The notes beneath the pieces were generated by a model. That model searched no databases, was not told where the DNA came from, and was given only the letters and a program-made list of their open reading frames with translations. A DNA stretch of 64,000 nt from Mimachlamys varia (Eukaryota; Mollusca; Bivalvia; Pectinida; Pectinidae): assembly GCA_947623455.1 (NCBI GenBank), contig OX392536.1:34663465-34727464 (forward strand), given 5' to 3'. The translations under genes and the position numbers were made by a program. This document shows positions 36,341 to 50,900 of the stretch, in pieces. Every line of letters starts with the position of its first letter. Position 1 is the first letter of the stretch.

Positions 36341-36969
36341 CACATGTTCTTTACCTGACAATATTGGGGTGCAATTTCGCTCACTTCTAGGTGTGTAATA
36401 CTGGCCTGTCTAAGGCAATGCGCCTATGATCGCTGTGGTAAAATCTAATGCCGAAAGAGAAAAAGCCGACGTGGTGAAATTAAAACCTTCCACGATATTT
36501 TAACCGTGTACATTAGAAAGCTGAGATAATTATTTTCTTCACAAACTAAGTTTACAAATATGAAGTATGCTTAATCTCGCTTTTCACATTAATTTTCCTC
36601 AAAAAAGCTCCAGGAAATAGTTGATATTTTCAAAATGGTGACCAGTCAAAAGTATTTTCATGGTTTTTAAGCTTATTTAGATAGTTGAAATGAGAGAAAA
36701 ATACTCTTTCAAGACCAAAGGTGTAAGATAGGGAAATTCCACCCTCAGGATTTTCAAATTTGGCAAAACCATCGGCAAAGCCTCGGGTTTTACCAAAGTT
36801 GAAAACCACTCGGGTGGAATTTACTTATCTTACATGTATAACCCTGGTCATGAAAGGGTCTTATAATATACGATATAGTACATGTACCCTAACTATGCAA
36901 ATGAATCTTGTTACTGTTATATATTTACATTTGCGCTGCGACCTACTATATGAACTTACCAGGAAAAAG

Positions 36970-37575
36970 GCTTTCCATATAAGGATTGAACCTCATTTTG
37001 ACTGCGTATACTGTAGTATGCCCGCAGTTGGCAACGAACATATTCTATGGTGCGCGTTAGCAGTTGATATAGTCCCTAGGACTCTTCATCGATATATTGG
37101 TTAATTTAGAAAATACACAGTGAACCACACTATTTTTCTTTATAACATAATTTGTAAAATTTGTATTAAATAATATTACTAGCGCTTCGGATTTATTTCT
37201 TTATTTATAATGGTCGTTATGCAACGCATTGACGCGGTGATCTGGTTGTGGCGCGGTCCAACGTCGGACGTCACAACTGCAGGGCGCCACCATGTTTGAG
37301 TTATCGTCAAAGAATTTCGAATGCGCATCATTGGAATCAAAAGTTTGCCAGAAGCCTTTTAATGTATAATTAAACGAAATAGATTTCATATATGTTCCAT
37401 GTTTCAAAATCTTGAAGGAACCATACAATGACTGTCAGCGACTAGTTATTGTTCGAAGCGTGAACGACGCCATATTTGAACAAATATCCATCCGCCGAGC
37501 CTGTTTTCATTGCGTTTCCGGTAATTGATTCACAGTCAGAGTTTACTAAGCTCAAGAATGGAAAGGCATAAATAA
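36970..37575 (+). mobile_element. Family-G dispersed repeat, copy 2
   Basis: ataaggattgaacctcattt, aacgtcggacgtcacaactg and gacgccatatttgaacaaat match 23735-24490; lacks the right half of the copy-1 hairpin. Confidence 0.7.
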
Positions 37576-38751
37576 AAAAAGTATGAAACCAATCGTTCTC
37601 GAGACGTATCACGTGATTTACTTATGACGTCATAGATAAAGCTTGTTCAATGAGGGTCTAGTCTCTGGGCTGTTCCGCTAATGTCGTTTAAATGACGACA
37701 CCTATACAAACGCAGCTAATAAAGTAATTATTTGGGAAATATAAATGGAATTAAGCAAATGCGGGTGGGCTTCATTCAATAGGGATGTAACGGCTGACCT
37801 TTCATAGCACTATAAATGTTTTTAAAAAATGCTTTCAATCCTTATGTAAATGACGTCACGCTATTGTATGTGCCGGCACACTGTTGTCTCCGTTGAAATA
37901 GGAGTTTTCTGTTATAGATAAGAATCATTAAAGACTATCAGTTGCTATCTTGCTTTAGCTGTATCATGAATAGAATAGGCCTATAACACACTTTTTCATG
38001 TATTATTAATCTTTAAACTTGTTTGTCAAATTCAATTTTACAGTCAAGAACACTCATGTTAGATCCTCTATATACATGTACATATTTGTATTATCGATGT
38101 CTTAAACGAACTTACGGCGGAAATGTAAACATTTGTTTAACGACATAGTCGTCTATACATTGTTTCGACTAAATCACTTCTAATGCTATGTTTGATAGAG
38201 GAATTTACATAGGAAATAAGTTGATTGTATGGGGAGACAGTTTAAAAAAAAGAAATACACAATATCCAATGAACTATATTATCGTGACAATGTTAACGTC
38301 TGTGTTTGGTGTACCCGTTTCTTATGTCATGTATATTATGCAAAGTCTAATCATTTTTTAATGTGTAATTCATGTCTCGACATAAACTACTTGGCCATCA
38401 GTTGCGTACAAGAGATAAACCAGATATTGCATAAACGCGATTCTTAAAACAAATAGAATTACGCTTTGATTTACTGTTCTGTTGGTAGGCTAAGGAGGTC
38501 ACGGTTTATTCATTTTGATCAAAGTCAATAATAAATTAACATGTATTTTTACATTTGTCAATGTCATTAATCAGAATATTAATTCTAACCAAATCCCTTA
38601 CGCAGTGACAAATATATGATAAGATTTCATATGTAGGGTATCAACCTAACAATGCTTCTAATACAATGATGGATCTAGCTTGGCTAAGAATTCATGTACA
38701 TACACACAAGTTTATGAATGTTTGACGGAAGCAGTCAGAACGAATTCGGAG

Positions 38752-38937
38752 ATGGATATAGAGATGCATCCAACAGAAAAGGAGTTTCCTAAGAGAAGTT
38801 CCGACGGAAACGAGAACTCCCAAGGGAAGGGGAATGCTGATACGGAAATGGTTCATTATGAAGTTGAAAAAAGTAAATTTGTGTATAACCTATTGGATAG
38901 CCCGCCATTACATCTGACTATTTTCTTCGGACTACAG
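38752..38937 (+). CDS. SLC23-like exon 1 (cytoplasmic N-terminus, start of TM1)
   Basis: ATG at 38752 opens MDIEMHPTEKEFPKRSSDGN, a polar N-terminal tail; then FVYNLLDSPPLHLTIFFGLQ, the family's pre-TM1 motif. Donor CTACAG|gtaaga, phase 0. The open frame extends upstream to 38662 without another ATG. Confidence 0.85.
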
Positions 38938-41900
38938 GTAAGACAAGTGAAATGTGTTCCCGTGGCCTTGACCTACAGGGCAAGTAAACAAAGACTAACC
39001 CATGTCATTAACCCAATTTAACCACACTAGTTCCTGGTTACTCCTTGACGTACGAATGTTTAAAAAGAAAACGATTTTGTAACATTTTTTTCTGATTTAC
39101 GTTACAAATTTGTTTTCTGTGATTTTAGTCTTAAGAAATGTAATATTTTACATCTTTTGGAATGAGATTCGAATGCACTTGCTGGTTTCGATCCTTAATT
39201 ATAAGTGTTAACATGTTTACCAATGTAACATATTCTAATGAAGTTTGTAATATACGTTTTGACAAAAAACATTCAGTTCCGAAAAAAAGCTGTAATTTCT
39301 TAATAAAAACATATTTTCTTGAATTATATAACCCATGTCAAATAACATCATAAGTAAGTTATACCAAAGCCCACACCCCCGTAAAAAAACAAACAGGAAT
39401 TGATTCTCTGATGGCTTTTCCCTTTCTGCTAAAGATACACATTAATATGCTAACATATTCATAAACGACCTTCTGAAACCAGAATTCCGTGATAGGATAT
39501 TGGTGCCCACGGTTGACATGTCCAAGTCCATCTAATCGCATACACTGTTCTCATTATGTTTTATAATTACGCAATACCTAGACGATTGCCGTGCATTCCC
39601 CCTGAAATAGATCATACGAATAAATTACTACACGAACCTGCGGCGTTCAAAGATCTACGTCTCAATATGAATTTGACTAGACATTGAATTGCTCTATCGA
39701 TGTACATCCCGCAAACTGAAGTACACTCTTTAATGATCATCTAAATAGGCAAATTATGTTGAATTTTATTTAAAGAAAACAACACAAAGTATTGCACAGA
39801 TATATTCATGTGATGCTTGTAATATCATGTTTGTGTTCACATTAACTTTCTTGATACATGTATGAATATGCTTGAATAAAGTGACGTTTTGGCAAGGTGA
39901 ATCGTGAGATTATTAAGTTACTCTTCCGGAACACCTGGTCTTATTCTCTTGTGCTTTTACGAGAGTCTCCATGTAAATCTTTTCTTTGTTCCTATTTTGC
40001 CCCTGGTTTAATCGATTTTGAGTTCGGATTATGGTTTTGTTTACGCTTTGGTATTCTCTGATTTTTTTTGTTTTTTTTACACAATATATGAAACCAGAAA
40101 ATCAACAATGTCGTTGTATTCATGTTTACCTGCTGTTTACATGTCGCAGTTGATTCGAGATTGCTCTAAATATCGACATTTTCGTGATCGTTGTCGACTG
40201 CTGCCAAGACTCGAGAGACATCAGAAATATGTGCACAAGCTTTATGGACGCCATTTTTGTTTCATTGAGAAATAATTTGTATCTTTGTATGATATGAAGA
40301 TGGACGTTTTTGAGTAGGCTTATTAGTGTGCGTGCTTGTGATTGACAATGATGACTCGGTTCTCATATTGAGGACTTGATGTATTTTTGGATGTGACCAA
40401 TTTTATTTGTACATGTACATGACGGGTGTCGTCGATAAAGCAAAAGACATTTACTCTTCTGGAACACAGGGTCTTATTCTCTTGTACTTTTGCAAGGGTC
40501 TCCATGTAAATTTTCCCCTTTTGTTCATATTTTGCCCCTACTTAATCGATTTCGTGTTCGGATTATGACTTTGATTCTCTAATATTGTATCTATTACTAA
40601 ATTTAATTACATTGATTCTGTTTTGAAACGCAAATGGTGGTTGGGAATAACATCACAGCAAAACACGATAAGGAGGTATTTCAATAACCAAAAATGCTCT
40701 TATTAGATACAATTCAGACTTCTGAATATAACAAGAAAATTGTTTTAAGAAAAATAGTTTTAACGCTGAGTTTAAGGTAAAACATGCAGATTTTATACAA
40801 ATAAAACCCTAAAACTCCACAGTTGTAACATTTGCCTTGAAAACAGTCTTCTAAAAAAATTCAAAGAATACCAAAGCATCAACAAAACCATAATCCGAAC
40901 TCAAAATCGATTAAACTAGGGGCAAAATGGGAACAAAGGAAATATTTACATGGAGACTCTCGTAAAAGTACGAGAATAAGACCAAGTATTCCGGAGCATC
41001 ATCGACGACACCCGCCATATAAATCTTGGTCACATTTAAGTAGTCAATCCTCAAAATGAGAATCGAGTCATTTCAACAAGTAAGCAAACTAATAAGCAAA
41101 CTAAAAAACGTCCATCTTCATATCACACAAAGATACAGAATATTTCTAGATGAGATCAAGATGGCGACCATAAAACTTGCCCAAAGTCCTCAACAACCTG
41201 CATCTAACTTCAGAAATCTTAAAACATGTAGTAGATGTATTTAATAGGAACTTTTTTTAATAATTGAAATACTTCCATGTATGCTTATTTGAGTAAAACT
41301 TTTGATAATAGACGCCATTTGCAATTTAAGGTCAAAGTGGACCTTGTTAAAGAAATATCCTAATTGTTTGCTATAGACACTTAAGAGTAAAGCAATATTG
41401 TTGTTTTGTACAACGTGTACGACCTAAATGAGCTAATATGACCCGCCCTGGAACATGCTTTTTCGCATGTTTTGCCAAAATTAACCTTGGGAAATTCCAT
41501 GTCAAAAGCAAGCTTAAGGTCCATGGATAGTAATGATACATACCAACAATTGATCACATACATGTAACTTCTGTTTAATTTTCCCGAAAGAGTTATCAAT
41601 AAATAAGCTTGTAAAATATATATAGATATGCTATATAGATGACCCATAATACCACAATATGGTTAAAGGCCCAATATACGTAACTTTCGGCAAAACTTGG
41701 TGCGAACATCAAGCCTAATAACTTATCATATTTATAGATTTAGTAAGATTAACTGATATCAGCAATATCCAAGATGAATTCTTACGCGGTTACCGGTACA
41801 GCAGCAGTTGAGACACGCTATTGTAAACACGCGTCCACTTTGAACCGTTTTCTACCTTCGGCTTGTTGTTGAAGTGGGCCCCACCTGAATTATTTTCAAT

Positions 41901-44900
41901 TCTTTTGATTTTTCTTTCAGGAGTTTCTTGTTAGTTACCGCTCAGGTTTACTTTGTTTTAGGGTTATTTTTACATGGTTATCAACTGGATTTTTTAAAGA
42001 ATTTTTCAGAATCACGAAAAAAATTACTGAAGTTACGTATACTGGGCCTTTAACATGCACGATTTTATGGTATTATCATCTATAGAACCATTCCCTTTCC
42101 TGTCCTATCAGCGGGTACTGGACACACTCATACTTTTGTATAGTATATACAGTATATGCGAAAAGTAGTTTTATGTAAAATTGTTTGAAAGTTTTATTCT
42201 CCATAAAAACAGTATTGTGTATGAAATGAATTTATGCTGATCAATGAAACTTTAATCCTAAACATTCCCGCGTGTGGTTTCAATTAAGAGAAAGCTCTCT
42301 AAACCAACGACGCTATGAGGTACATATCATAAATTAATGGTAAGGCGTGTACTTTTTCGAGAGCGTCCATGTAAATCTTTCCTTTGTTTTTATTTTGCCT
42401 CCAGTTTTATCGATTTTGTGTTCGGATTATGGTTTTGTTTTCTCTGATTTTTATATAGGGTCGCATAGGGTCACGTTAACCAAAGGAAATAACTCCAAGA
42501 CACACCTTTTGCATAAAAACGAGCAAGATTTCAATTTGATGTCTTTAATAACACAATCCATCATTATCAAAGTAACTTTCTACTATTATTTCACACAGTT
42601 ATTTAAACATACTTCTCGTCTCTCTTGGTCTTTGCTGAAAGTGTTGTTTTGTGTTGTTTTCCACATAATGATTCATTGTGATAGTGTATATGGTAGTATC
42701 AACGTTGTTGGCAATCGAGCCAGAGTTTTCTACGCCGAAGAAGGATTAAATTTTTTTTATTTTTTGTTTTTTTTTCACAAGTGTGCATAACATTATTTCT
42801 ATATTCTTGAAAGATCTCTTCAATAAAAACCACAATTTATCATATATTCATTAATTTACTCTTTTAATTCATGATTTCTATATTCCAGCAAGCGTTACTG
42901 TCCCTTTCTCTGAGCTTAACGACCACTCTACTGATAGCTGATGCCGCGTGTGGATTTGGTGACGAACTCCTTAAGGCAGAACTCCTGAGTACCACACTAT
43001 TTGTGTCTGGGTTCAGTACGCTTCTCATGGTCACTGTGGGAGTCAGGTATTATAGAATAGTTCGAATGGTCACTGTCGGACTCAGGTATTATAGAATAGA
43101 TCTCATGGGCACTGTGGGAGTCAGGTGTTGAAGAATAGATATCATGGTCACTGTCGGAGTCAGGTATTGTAGAATAGTTCGAATGGTCACTGTCGGAGTC
43201 AGGTATTGTAGAATAGATCTCGTGGTCACAGTGGGAGTCAGGTATTATAAAATAGATCCCATGGTCACTGTGGGAGTCAGTTTTTGTAGAATAGATCTCA
43301 TGGGCACTGTGTAAGTCAGGTATTGTAGAATAGATCTCATGGTCACTGTGGGAGTCAGGTATTGAAGAATAGATCTCATGGTCACTGTCGGAGTCAGGTA
43401 TTGTAGAATAGTTCTCATGTTATGCATTAAAAAATTTCGTCACGTTTAACTCCACGAAGACAAATTTGCGGAGCAGATAGATGATTCGGAAAGGGATAAC
43501 TTTGGGGAATTATAATTAACCAGATGAAACAAAAAGACAAATTAGCGAGGCAGATAGACGATTTTGAAGGGAACATGCATGTATTTCGAGAATTATGATT
43601 AAGCAGATGGAATGTCTCTTCACCCCAATATAGTCTGATCGAGGACGTATGACGTATTAGGATTGGGGATATCAGGGAGAGGGTGCCTTTCATTAGCAGC
43701 TGTTTGGTTGACATTATGTAACTGATGGAAGGCCGGTCTATTGTTTACGTACAGATTCGTTTGATCCTTTCCAGACTTCCTATTTACCAGGGTCCAGCTA
43801 TGGCCTACGTTACACCATTGGTGGCTCTCAAGACACTGCCGGATTGGAAATGTCCTGACTTGAAAAGTTGGTAGATCGCTTCTTTTGGAATTTGAATATT
43901 TGAATTCACACTCTTCTCACGAAAAAATGGGGTTTGAGAGAACTCAGTCCGTCCATTTGTTGCATTTTGTTAATTTCATTTCGTAGGTTGCTTGACACTT
44001 TTAAGAACCCTACAGGGATTTATTTTTTACAGTTCAACAGTCGATTAGAGAATGTTTCACCTAGCGTTTCAAGGGCTCTTTTATATTAATCAAATAAGTT
44101 TTGTAAGAAAAATGAATGAATGCAGAAGCATTGACGGATATGGACAATTTTTTTTAATTCAAATTCATTTATCTATTTTTAATCTCACTAACGAACTAGA
44201 AATTATGTCGTCATAAAGACGTGCGCAACCTGAACCGGGGACGCTTTTGTTGGCGTATCGATAATACCTAAACTTTTTTTATTTTAAACCGGGAATTTCG
44301 CAAGAAAAAGAAGATAGTAAGAATAGAAGATATATCATTGCATCAGCTGTCTGTGTTTAAATCGATTCTTGTTTTCGTATGACAATCAGTAAGAACCGAC
44401 TTACCTATTTTATCGTAAATCATATCGCAGGTACGATGAATGCTACATTGGTGGGAGATTTTAACCAAACAGCCAGTGGCATGTCTTCTCCGGCTGATGC
44501 AAGAGAGGAAATAAGATTGAGGTTACAGATGGTGAGTTCAGCGTTATATTTTTCAGACATGTTTAACACGGAGACCTTTTACAACGATTTAACTACACTC
44601 ACGACTCAAAAGTCTTTCCGCATTCATTTCTTTTCCTTTATAATCTTTTTATGTACAACTTTTTCAGTTAATTTTTCTGACTGTTTGTGGACGGATTTTG
44701 ACAGTATTTGGTCATTGTGTATAGAAATATCCAAAGTTTCTTCTCATAACATTAATTTAACTTTCTGTTGTGTATTTGTGGAGCAATAGAAAATTATCAA
44801 CACTGCTAATTTCTGTTTAACGCCATTTTCTTATATGACGCTACCAACATAACGTCAAAATGGCCACCAAAACATTGGATGCTGTAAATAAATTATGATT

Positions 44901-47900
44901 CTTTTGACGTACTAATCAGAAAACAGTGGAAAAAGTATTAGATGAAACTGAAAACCAATCTCTATGACTGTACAAAATTCACTTCAAATGCTCCATAAAG
45001 CTAGTCGGAAAAATTAATTGAAAAGGTTGGAAATACAAGGAGGATATAGAAAGATTTTTGACCCGTAAGTGCACTTGTAACATATAAACGCTGCTTTAAT
45101 ACCAGCCGATCAGAAAGGTTAGGAGGATGACGTTTACACGGCATCATCCTGTGTTAAATAGAGGATCTTACAATAGGGTCGTGCAATATGGAATTTATTA
45201 AACGAGTTCAGTAATTTAAAGGCGAGTGGCATATTAAATTATTTATCGAGCTTAATAAATTCTATATTACATTGACACGAGTGTTAGATTCTATTCATCA
45301 CATAACTTATTTTCAAGAGAAAATACACTTAAACCACCAAACTAGTTTCTTTACAAGAAATGCAAATTCTTCAGACAATTGTATTACGTCATTAAGACGC
45401 CATTTGTTTATGATGTTTCGATTTGTTTCGTGTTATTACACATGTCTAATACCGTATTATCGCATGGCTGTATGACATGACTGAACAGGTCAGTTATGTG
45501 ATAAAACGATTTATTTTATAAAGTGTCATGGCGTTACCATTGGTGTCGGTAGTGTTTGAAATCACTGTAAAGCAGTTATATACTGCTATGATATTTTAGA
45601 TGCAAGGCAGTTTGATGGCAGCCGGACTACTAGAGTCATTGCTAGGGGCAACGGGTCTGATTGGTCGAATCCTCCGGTTTATTGGACCAATCACAGTCGT
45701 CCCTACCCTCTTCCTCATCGGAATCAGTATCTACGGTGCCGCTGTCAAGTTCTGTAATGCTCATTTTGGTGTGGCGTTTCTGTAAGTATACAATGGAACT
45801 ATCCATATGACTTATTGTATTTCGAGTACATGTATGCGAAGGTTGAAGGTACACAGCATAGCGTAGGAACGGAGAAACACATGGCGAGGCCGGGATTCGA
45901 AGCCAAGACCCGAGCTTTGAATACATTAGCATATCTTTGTTATTTGGAGCAAAATTTTCAACGTCTCTCATGACATGCCACTTTATACTACATTGTATTT
46001 GAGAATCCGCTTTTTATAAACTACTTTCGAACGTGTTTTGGCACCTAACTGTGACGAGACACTGCCCAACCACGTACTCATTTACAGCTTAGTAGACTGG
46101 TACAAGCAGAGTAAAGTATCCTTGCTCAATGATACATCACAAGTGCCTTGGCCGGGACTCGAACCCTTCGATCACGAGCAAGGCGTCCTACATGTACCAC
46201 TAGACCTATTCTATACATTGTAAAATATGAATTGCAACATCTCTGTTGACAGAACCTTTGCTGTTGCTATGGGGCTGTCGCTTTACCTGGAAGGACGGCA
46301 GACACCGATTCCATTCTGGAGCAAGGACCGTGGATTCCATATAACCTATTATCCGCTCCACACAGTCTTCTCCGTAAGATTCAAGTTCAAGTTCTTTATT
46401 ACTTTGAACCATTTCATAACGAAGTACATAAACAAGTGCGCTCTCTCGTAAGATAAACACAGTTTAACACAGCGTCGTGTATCATAATGAAGCATCTGTT
46501 CATCTTTTACATACTGTTCAGAAAGGTGTATTCTCCATAGCTTCGACAAAATGGTATCAGGTAAAATATCAACATAAAGACATATCTAATTATTACATTA
46601 TGTTAGACTTTGGTGTACGTATTAATTATCAGTATGGAATTCCTAGGCATTGGTCGGGGGTTGGTAATGAGGCAAAGCGTTGACGGGGCAACACGTTTTG
46701 ATAATTAAGATTTCCAGTTAGCCATAGAACATTTAGTTTTCGGGACTATTCAACAGGATATATCTGTGCAATAAATAAACAGAACCTTGCATTCGTTTTT
46801 GACAATGCCTAATACGCATATCACCGTTACCATTTAAACTGGCTTTGAATGGACGGTCGAAAACATCCGCATATTTAAGTTCGGTAATAAGCATTCTACC
46901 TAATTGAGTTATCCGTTTGTCCAGTTACTTATAGCTATCATCGTGGGCTGGTCGGTCAGTATCCTACTCACCGCATTGGGTGCGTTCTCCGACGACCCTA
47001 ACAGTGCCCAGTACTTTGCCAGAACAGACTCGAGAAACATAGTGATTGAACAGGCCAGCTGGTTCTACTTCCCATACCCAGGTAAAAATCTTACTTTACT
47101 CTGTGTCCTTCCATTGCCATTGTGTTGTCATCAATTTTATTGTTTTCAGGGTGTAAATATATAATTAATTAAAAGTTACGGTCTTTAAACACATATTTCT
47201 ATTGCTGGCAAGCCTACATCAGTAGCATTGTGTGTTATAAAGGGTAATGACATTTGCTTAAAAAAAGCAGTGTCACGTCGGTTTCCGACAATGGCATGAT
47301 CTCATCCTCATACATAGCGTACAATACTGTTGAGTATTTTCTCGCGCGTTTTAACTTAAACTCTCTATTTCACAGAGAAATAAATCTTGTATTTTAACTT
47401 AAACTCTCTATTTCACAGAGAAATAAATCTTATATTGCTTTTAATTGTTTCTTTTTTTTACCTTCAAATATCACTACCCAATATCACCTGCAGACAAACA
47501 ATCGCTTTGGGATAACCTACCAACAAATATGTATAAAAACACGAATTATTCATCATTATGACAATGAATCTTAAATGCTCCTCCACTATAAAGACTCCAC
47601 TCTACATTTGCCTTAATTTCCACTTGACCTTCACTTTACCTTCAATATAATTTAGTTCATGTTTAATAACTTCCGCTCACGATTACATTGAAACAACACA
47701 AATGTAGCTTTTCGAATCTCTTTCAGGACAATTTGGACCGCCCAAATTCAATGTAGACGTCTTCGTTACATTTTTCATCGCCACTCTCATCTGTGTCATC
47801 GATTCAGTTGGTGACTACTTTGCGGTTGCGAGAGTTTGCGATGCCCCGCCCCCACCGACGCACGCGGTCAACAGGGGTATCTTAATGGAGGGGGTCATGA

Positions 47901-50900
47901 GTGTAGTGGCGGGATCCCTGGGGGCTGGACACGCAACTACGTCCTATGGTCCGAATATCGGTGCCATCGGCTTCACAAAGGTAAACAAACATGCACGCTT
48001 TGATTTCGGATAGTCCAAGTTAAAAGAAATGAAAAGGTGATGTAGCACACTATACAAAAATATACAGATATATTATTATTTAGGTGGTGTTTACCAAAAT
48101 ATACAGATATATTGTTATATAGGTGGTGTATACCAAAATATACAGATATATTGTTATATAGGTGGTGTATACCAAAATATACAGATATATTATTATATAG
48201 GTGGTGTATACCAAAATATACAGATATATTGTTATATAGGTGGTGTATACCAAAATATACAGATATATTATTATATAGGTGTTGTATACCAAAATATACA
48301 GATATATTGTTATTTATGTGGTGTATACCAAAATATACAGATATATTGTTATACAGGTGGTGTATACCAAAATATAAAGATATATTGTTATATAGGTGGT
48401 GTATACCTAAATATACAGATATATTATTATATAGGTGTTGTATACCAAAATATACAGATATATTATTATATAGGTGGTGTATACCAAAATATACAGATAT
48501 ATTATTATATAGGTGGTGTATACCAAAATATACAGATCTATTGTTATATAGGTGGTGTATACCAAAATATACAGATATATTATTATATAGGTGGTGTATA
48601 CCAAAATATACAGATATATCATTATATAGGTGTTGTATACCAAAATATACAGCTATATTGTTATATATGTGGTGTATACCAAAATATACAGATATATTGT
48701 TATACAGGTGGTGTATACCAAAATATAAAGATATATTGTTATATAGGTGGTGTATACCTAAATATACAGATATATTATTATATAGGTGTTGTATACCAAA
48801 ATATACAGATATATTATTATATAGGTGGTGTATACCAAAATATACAGATATATTATTATATAGGTGGTGTATACCAAAATATACAGATCTATTGTTATAT
48901 AGGTGGTGTATACCAAAATATACAGATATATTATTATATAGGTGGTGTATACCAAAATATACAGATATATCATTATATAGGTGTTGTATACCAAAATATA
49001 CAGATATATTGTTATATAGGTGTTGTATACCAAAATATACAGATATATTGTTATTTAGGTGGTGTACACCAAAATATACAAATATATTGTTATATAGGTG
49101 GTGTATACCAAAATATACAGATATATAATTATATAGGTGGTGTATACCGAAATATACAGATATATAATTATATAGGTGGTGTATACCGAAATATACAGAT
49201 ATATTGTTATTTAGGTGGTGTATACCAAAATATACAGATATATTGTTATATAGGTGGTGTATGCAAAAATATGCAGATACATTATTATATAGGTGGTGTA
49301 TACCAAAATATACAGATATATTGTTATTTAGGTGGTGTATACCAAAATATACAGATATATAATTATATAGGTGGTGTATACCAAAATATACAGATATATT
49401 ATTATATAGGTGGTGTATACCAAAATATACAGATATATTATTATATAGGTGGTTTATACCAAAATATACAGATCTATTAATTATATCGGTGGTTTATACC
49501 AAAATATACAGATATATTATTATATAGGTGGTGTATATCAAAATATACAGATATATAATTATATAGGTGGTGTATACCAAAATATACAGATATATTATTA
49601 TATAGGTGGTGTATACCAAAATATATAGAGGATATTCAATGGTTTGCCGTTTAATATCGAATATATTTCACGAGTATGGCAGATTTTTTTATATTTTCAC
49701 GAGTGCGTAGCACGAGTGAAAATATAAAAAAAATCTGCCATACAAGTGAAATATATTTGATATTAAACGGCAAACCATTGAATTTTCTTTTTATTACATT
49801 TCGAAAGAGGACTAAGATACTTTCATCATTTTTTTTCTTGGTCTACTTGCCTACTGCAAAGGAGCTAAGTCTACTGTAATCCGTCGAAATCACAACCGAT
49901 CGGGTCCAGTACACAGCTGATTGGGATAAGCTGATCGGAAAAGTTGAACCATTCTCATCTTTCAATTCATTTCATATTTAATCCTGCAGCAGTTCCTATC
50001 AATATATACTATTGATGCCATTTCGTCAAGACCATCTTTCCCCAAGAGAAAAGTTCTAGCAGACGACAACAATGGCGAGCCTCCAAGATCCGATCAAGGG
50101 GAACAACTCATACAAAAGTTTCGGTGTTACGTGAAAAAAATGACCTAGTTGAAAACTACCCACCGTTGAAAGCTACGGCGGGTCACATTTTCACGGGACG
50201 AATTACGGAAAAATCGAATGGGGTCATTTTTCTACAGATGGCCGTGTACGATTTCTACTGTTAAATAACGACCCCGGGTAACTTTTGCAACGTAGAATAA
50301 TGACCCAGGTGGTATTTTATTGTCGGGTCACTTTTTCACGTTACACTGAAAAAGCCTTATATTTTCACTGCAAAATCTTATATTTTCACGGCAAAATCTT
50401 ATATTTTCACGGCAAAATCTTATATTTTCACTACTCATCACTGCAGTGAAAATATAAGTTTTATCAGTTTGATAATTTTCTATATTTCACTGTCAAAAAT
50501 GTAATAAACAGATATATTATTATATAGGTGGTGTATACCAAAATATACAGACATATTGTTATTTAGGTGGTGTATACCAAAATATACAGATATACATGTA
50601 TTGTTATTTAGGTGGTGTATACCAAAATATACAGATATATTATTATATAGGTGGTGTATACCAAAATATACAGATATATTGGTATATAGGTGATGTATAT
50701 CAAAATATACAGATATATTATTATTTAGGTGGTGTATACCAAAATATACAGATATATTGTTATATAGGTGGTGTATACAAAAATATACAGATATATTGTT
50801 ATATAGGTGGTTTATACCAAAATATACAGATATATTGTTATATAGGTGGTTTATACCAAAATATACAGATATATAATTATATAGGTGGTGTATACCAAAA

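Noticed and set aside
38229..38447. 72-codon + strand frame with several Cys
   Set aside because: No family recognised, no splice link to exon 1 of the SLC23-like gene; probably chance.
48112..49128. 338-codon frame CIPKYTDILLYRW repeated
   Set aside because: Pure 39-bp minisatellite translation, with comparable frames on the other strand; intron 8 of the SLC23-like gene.
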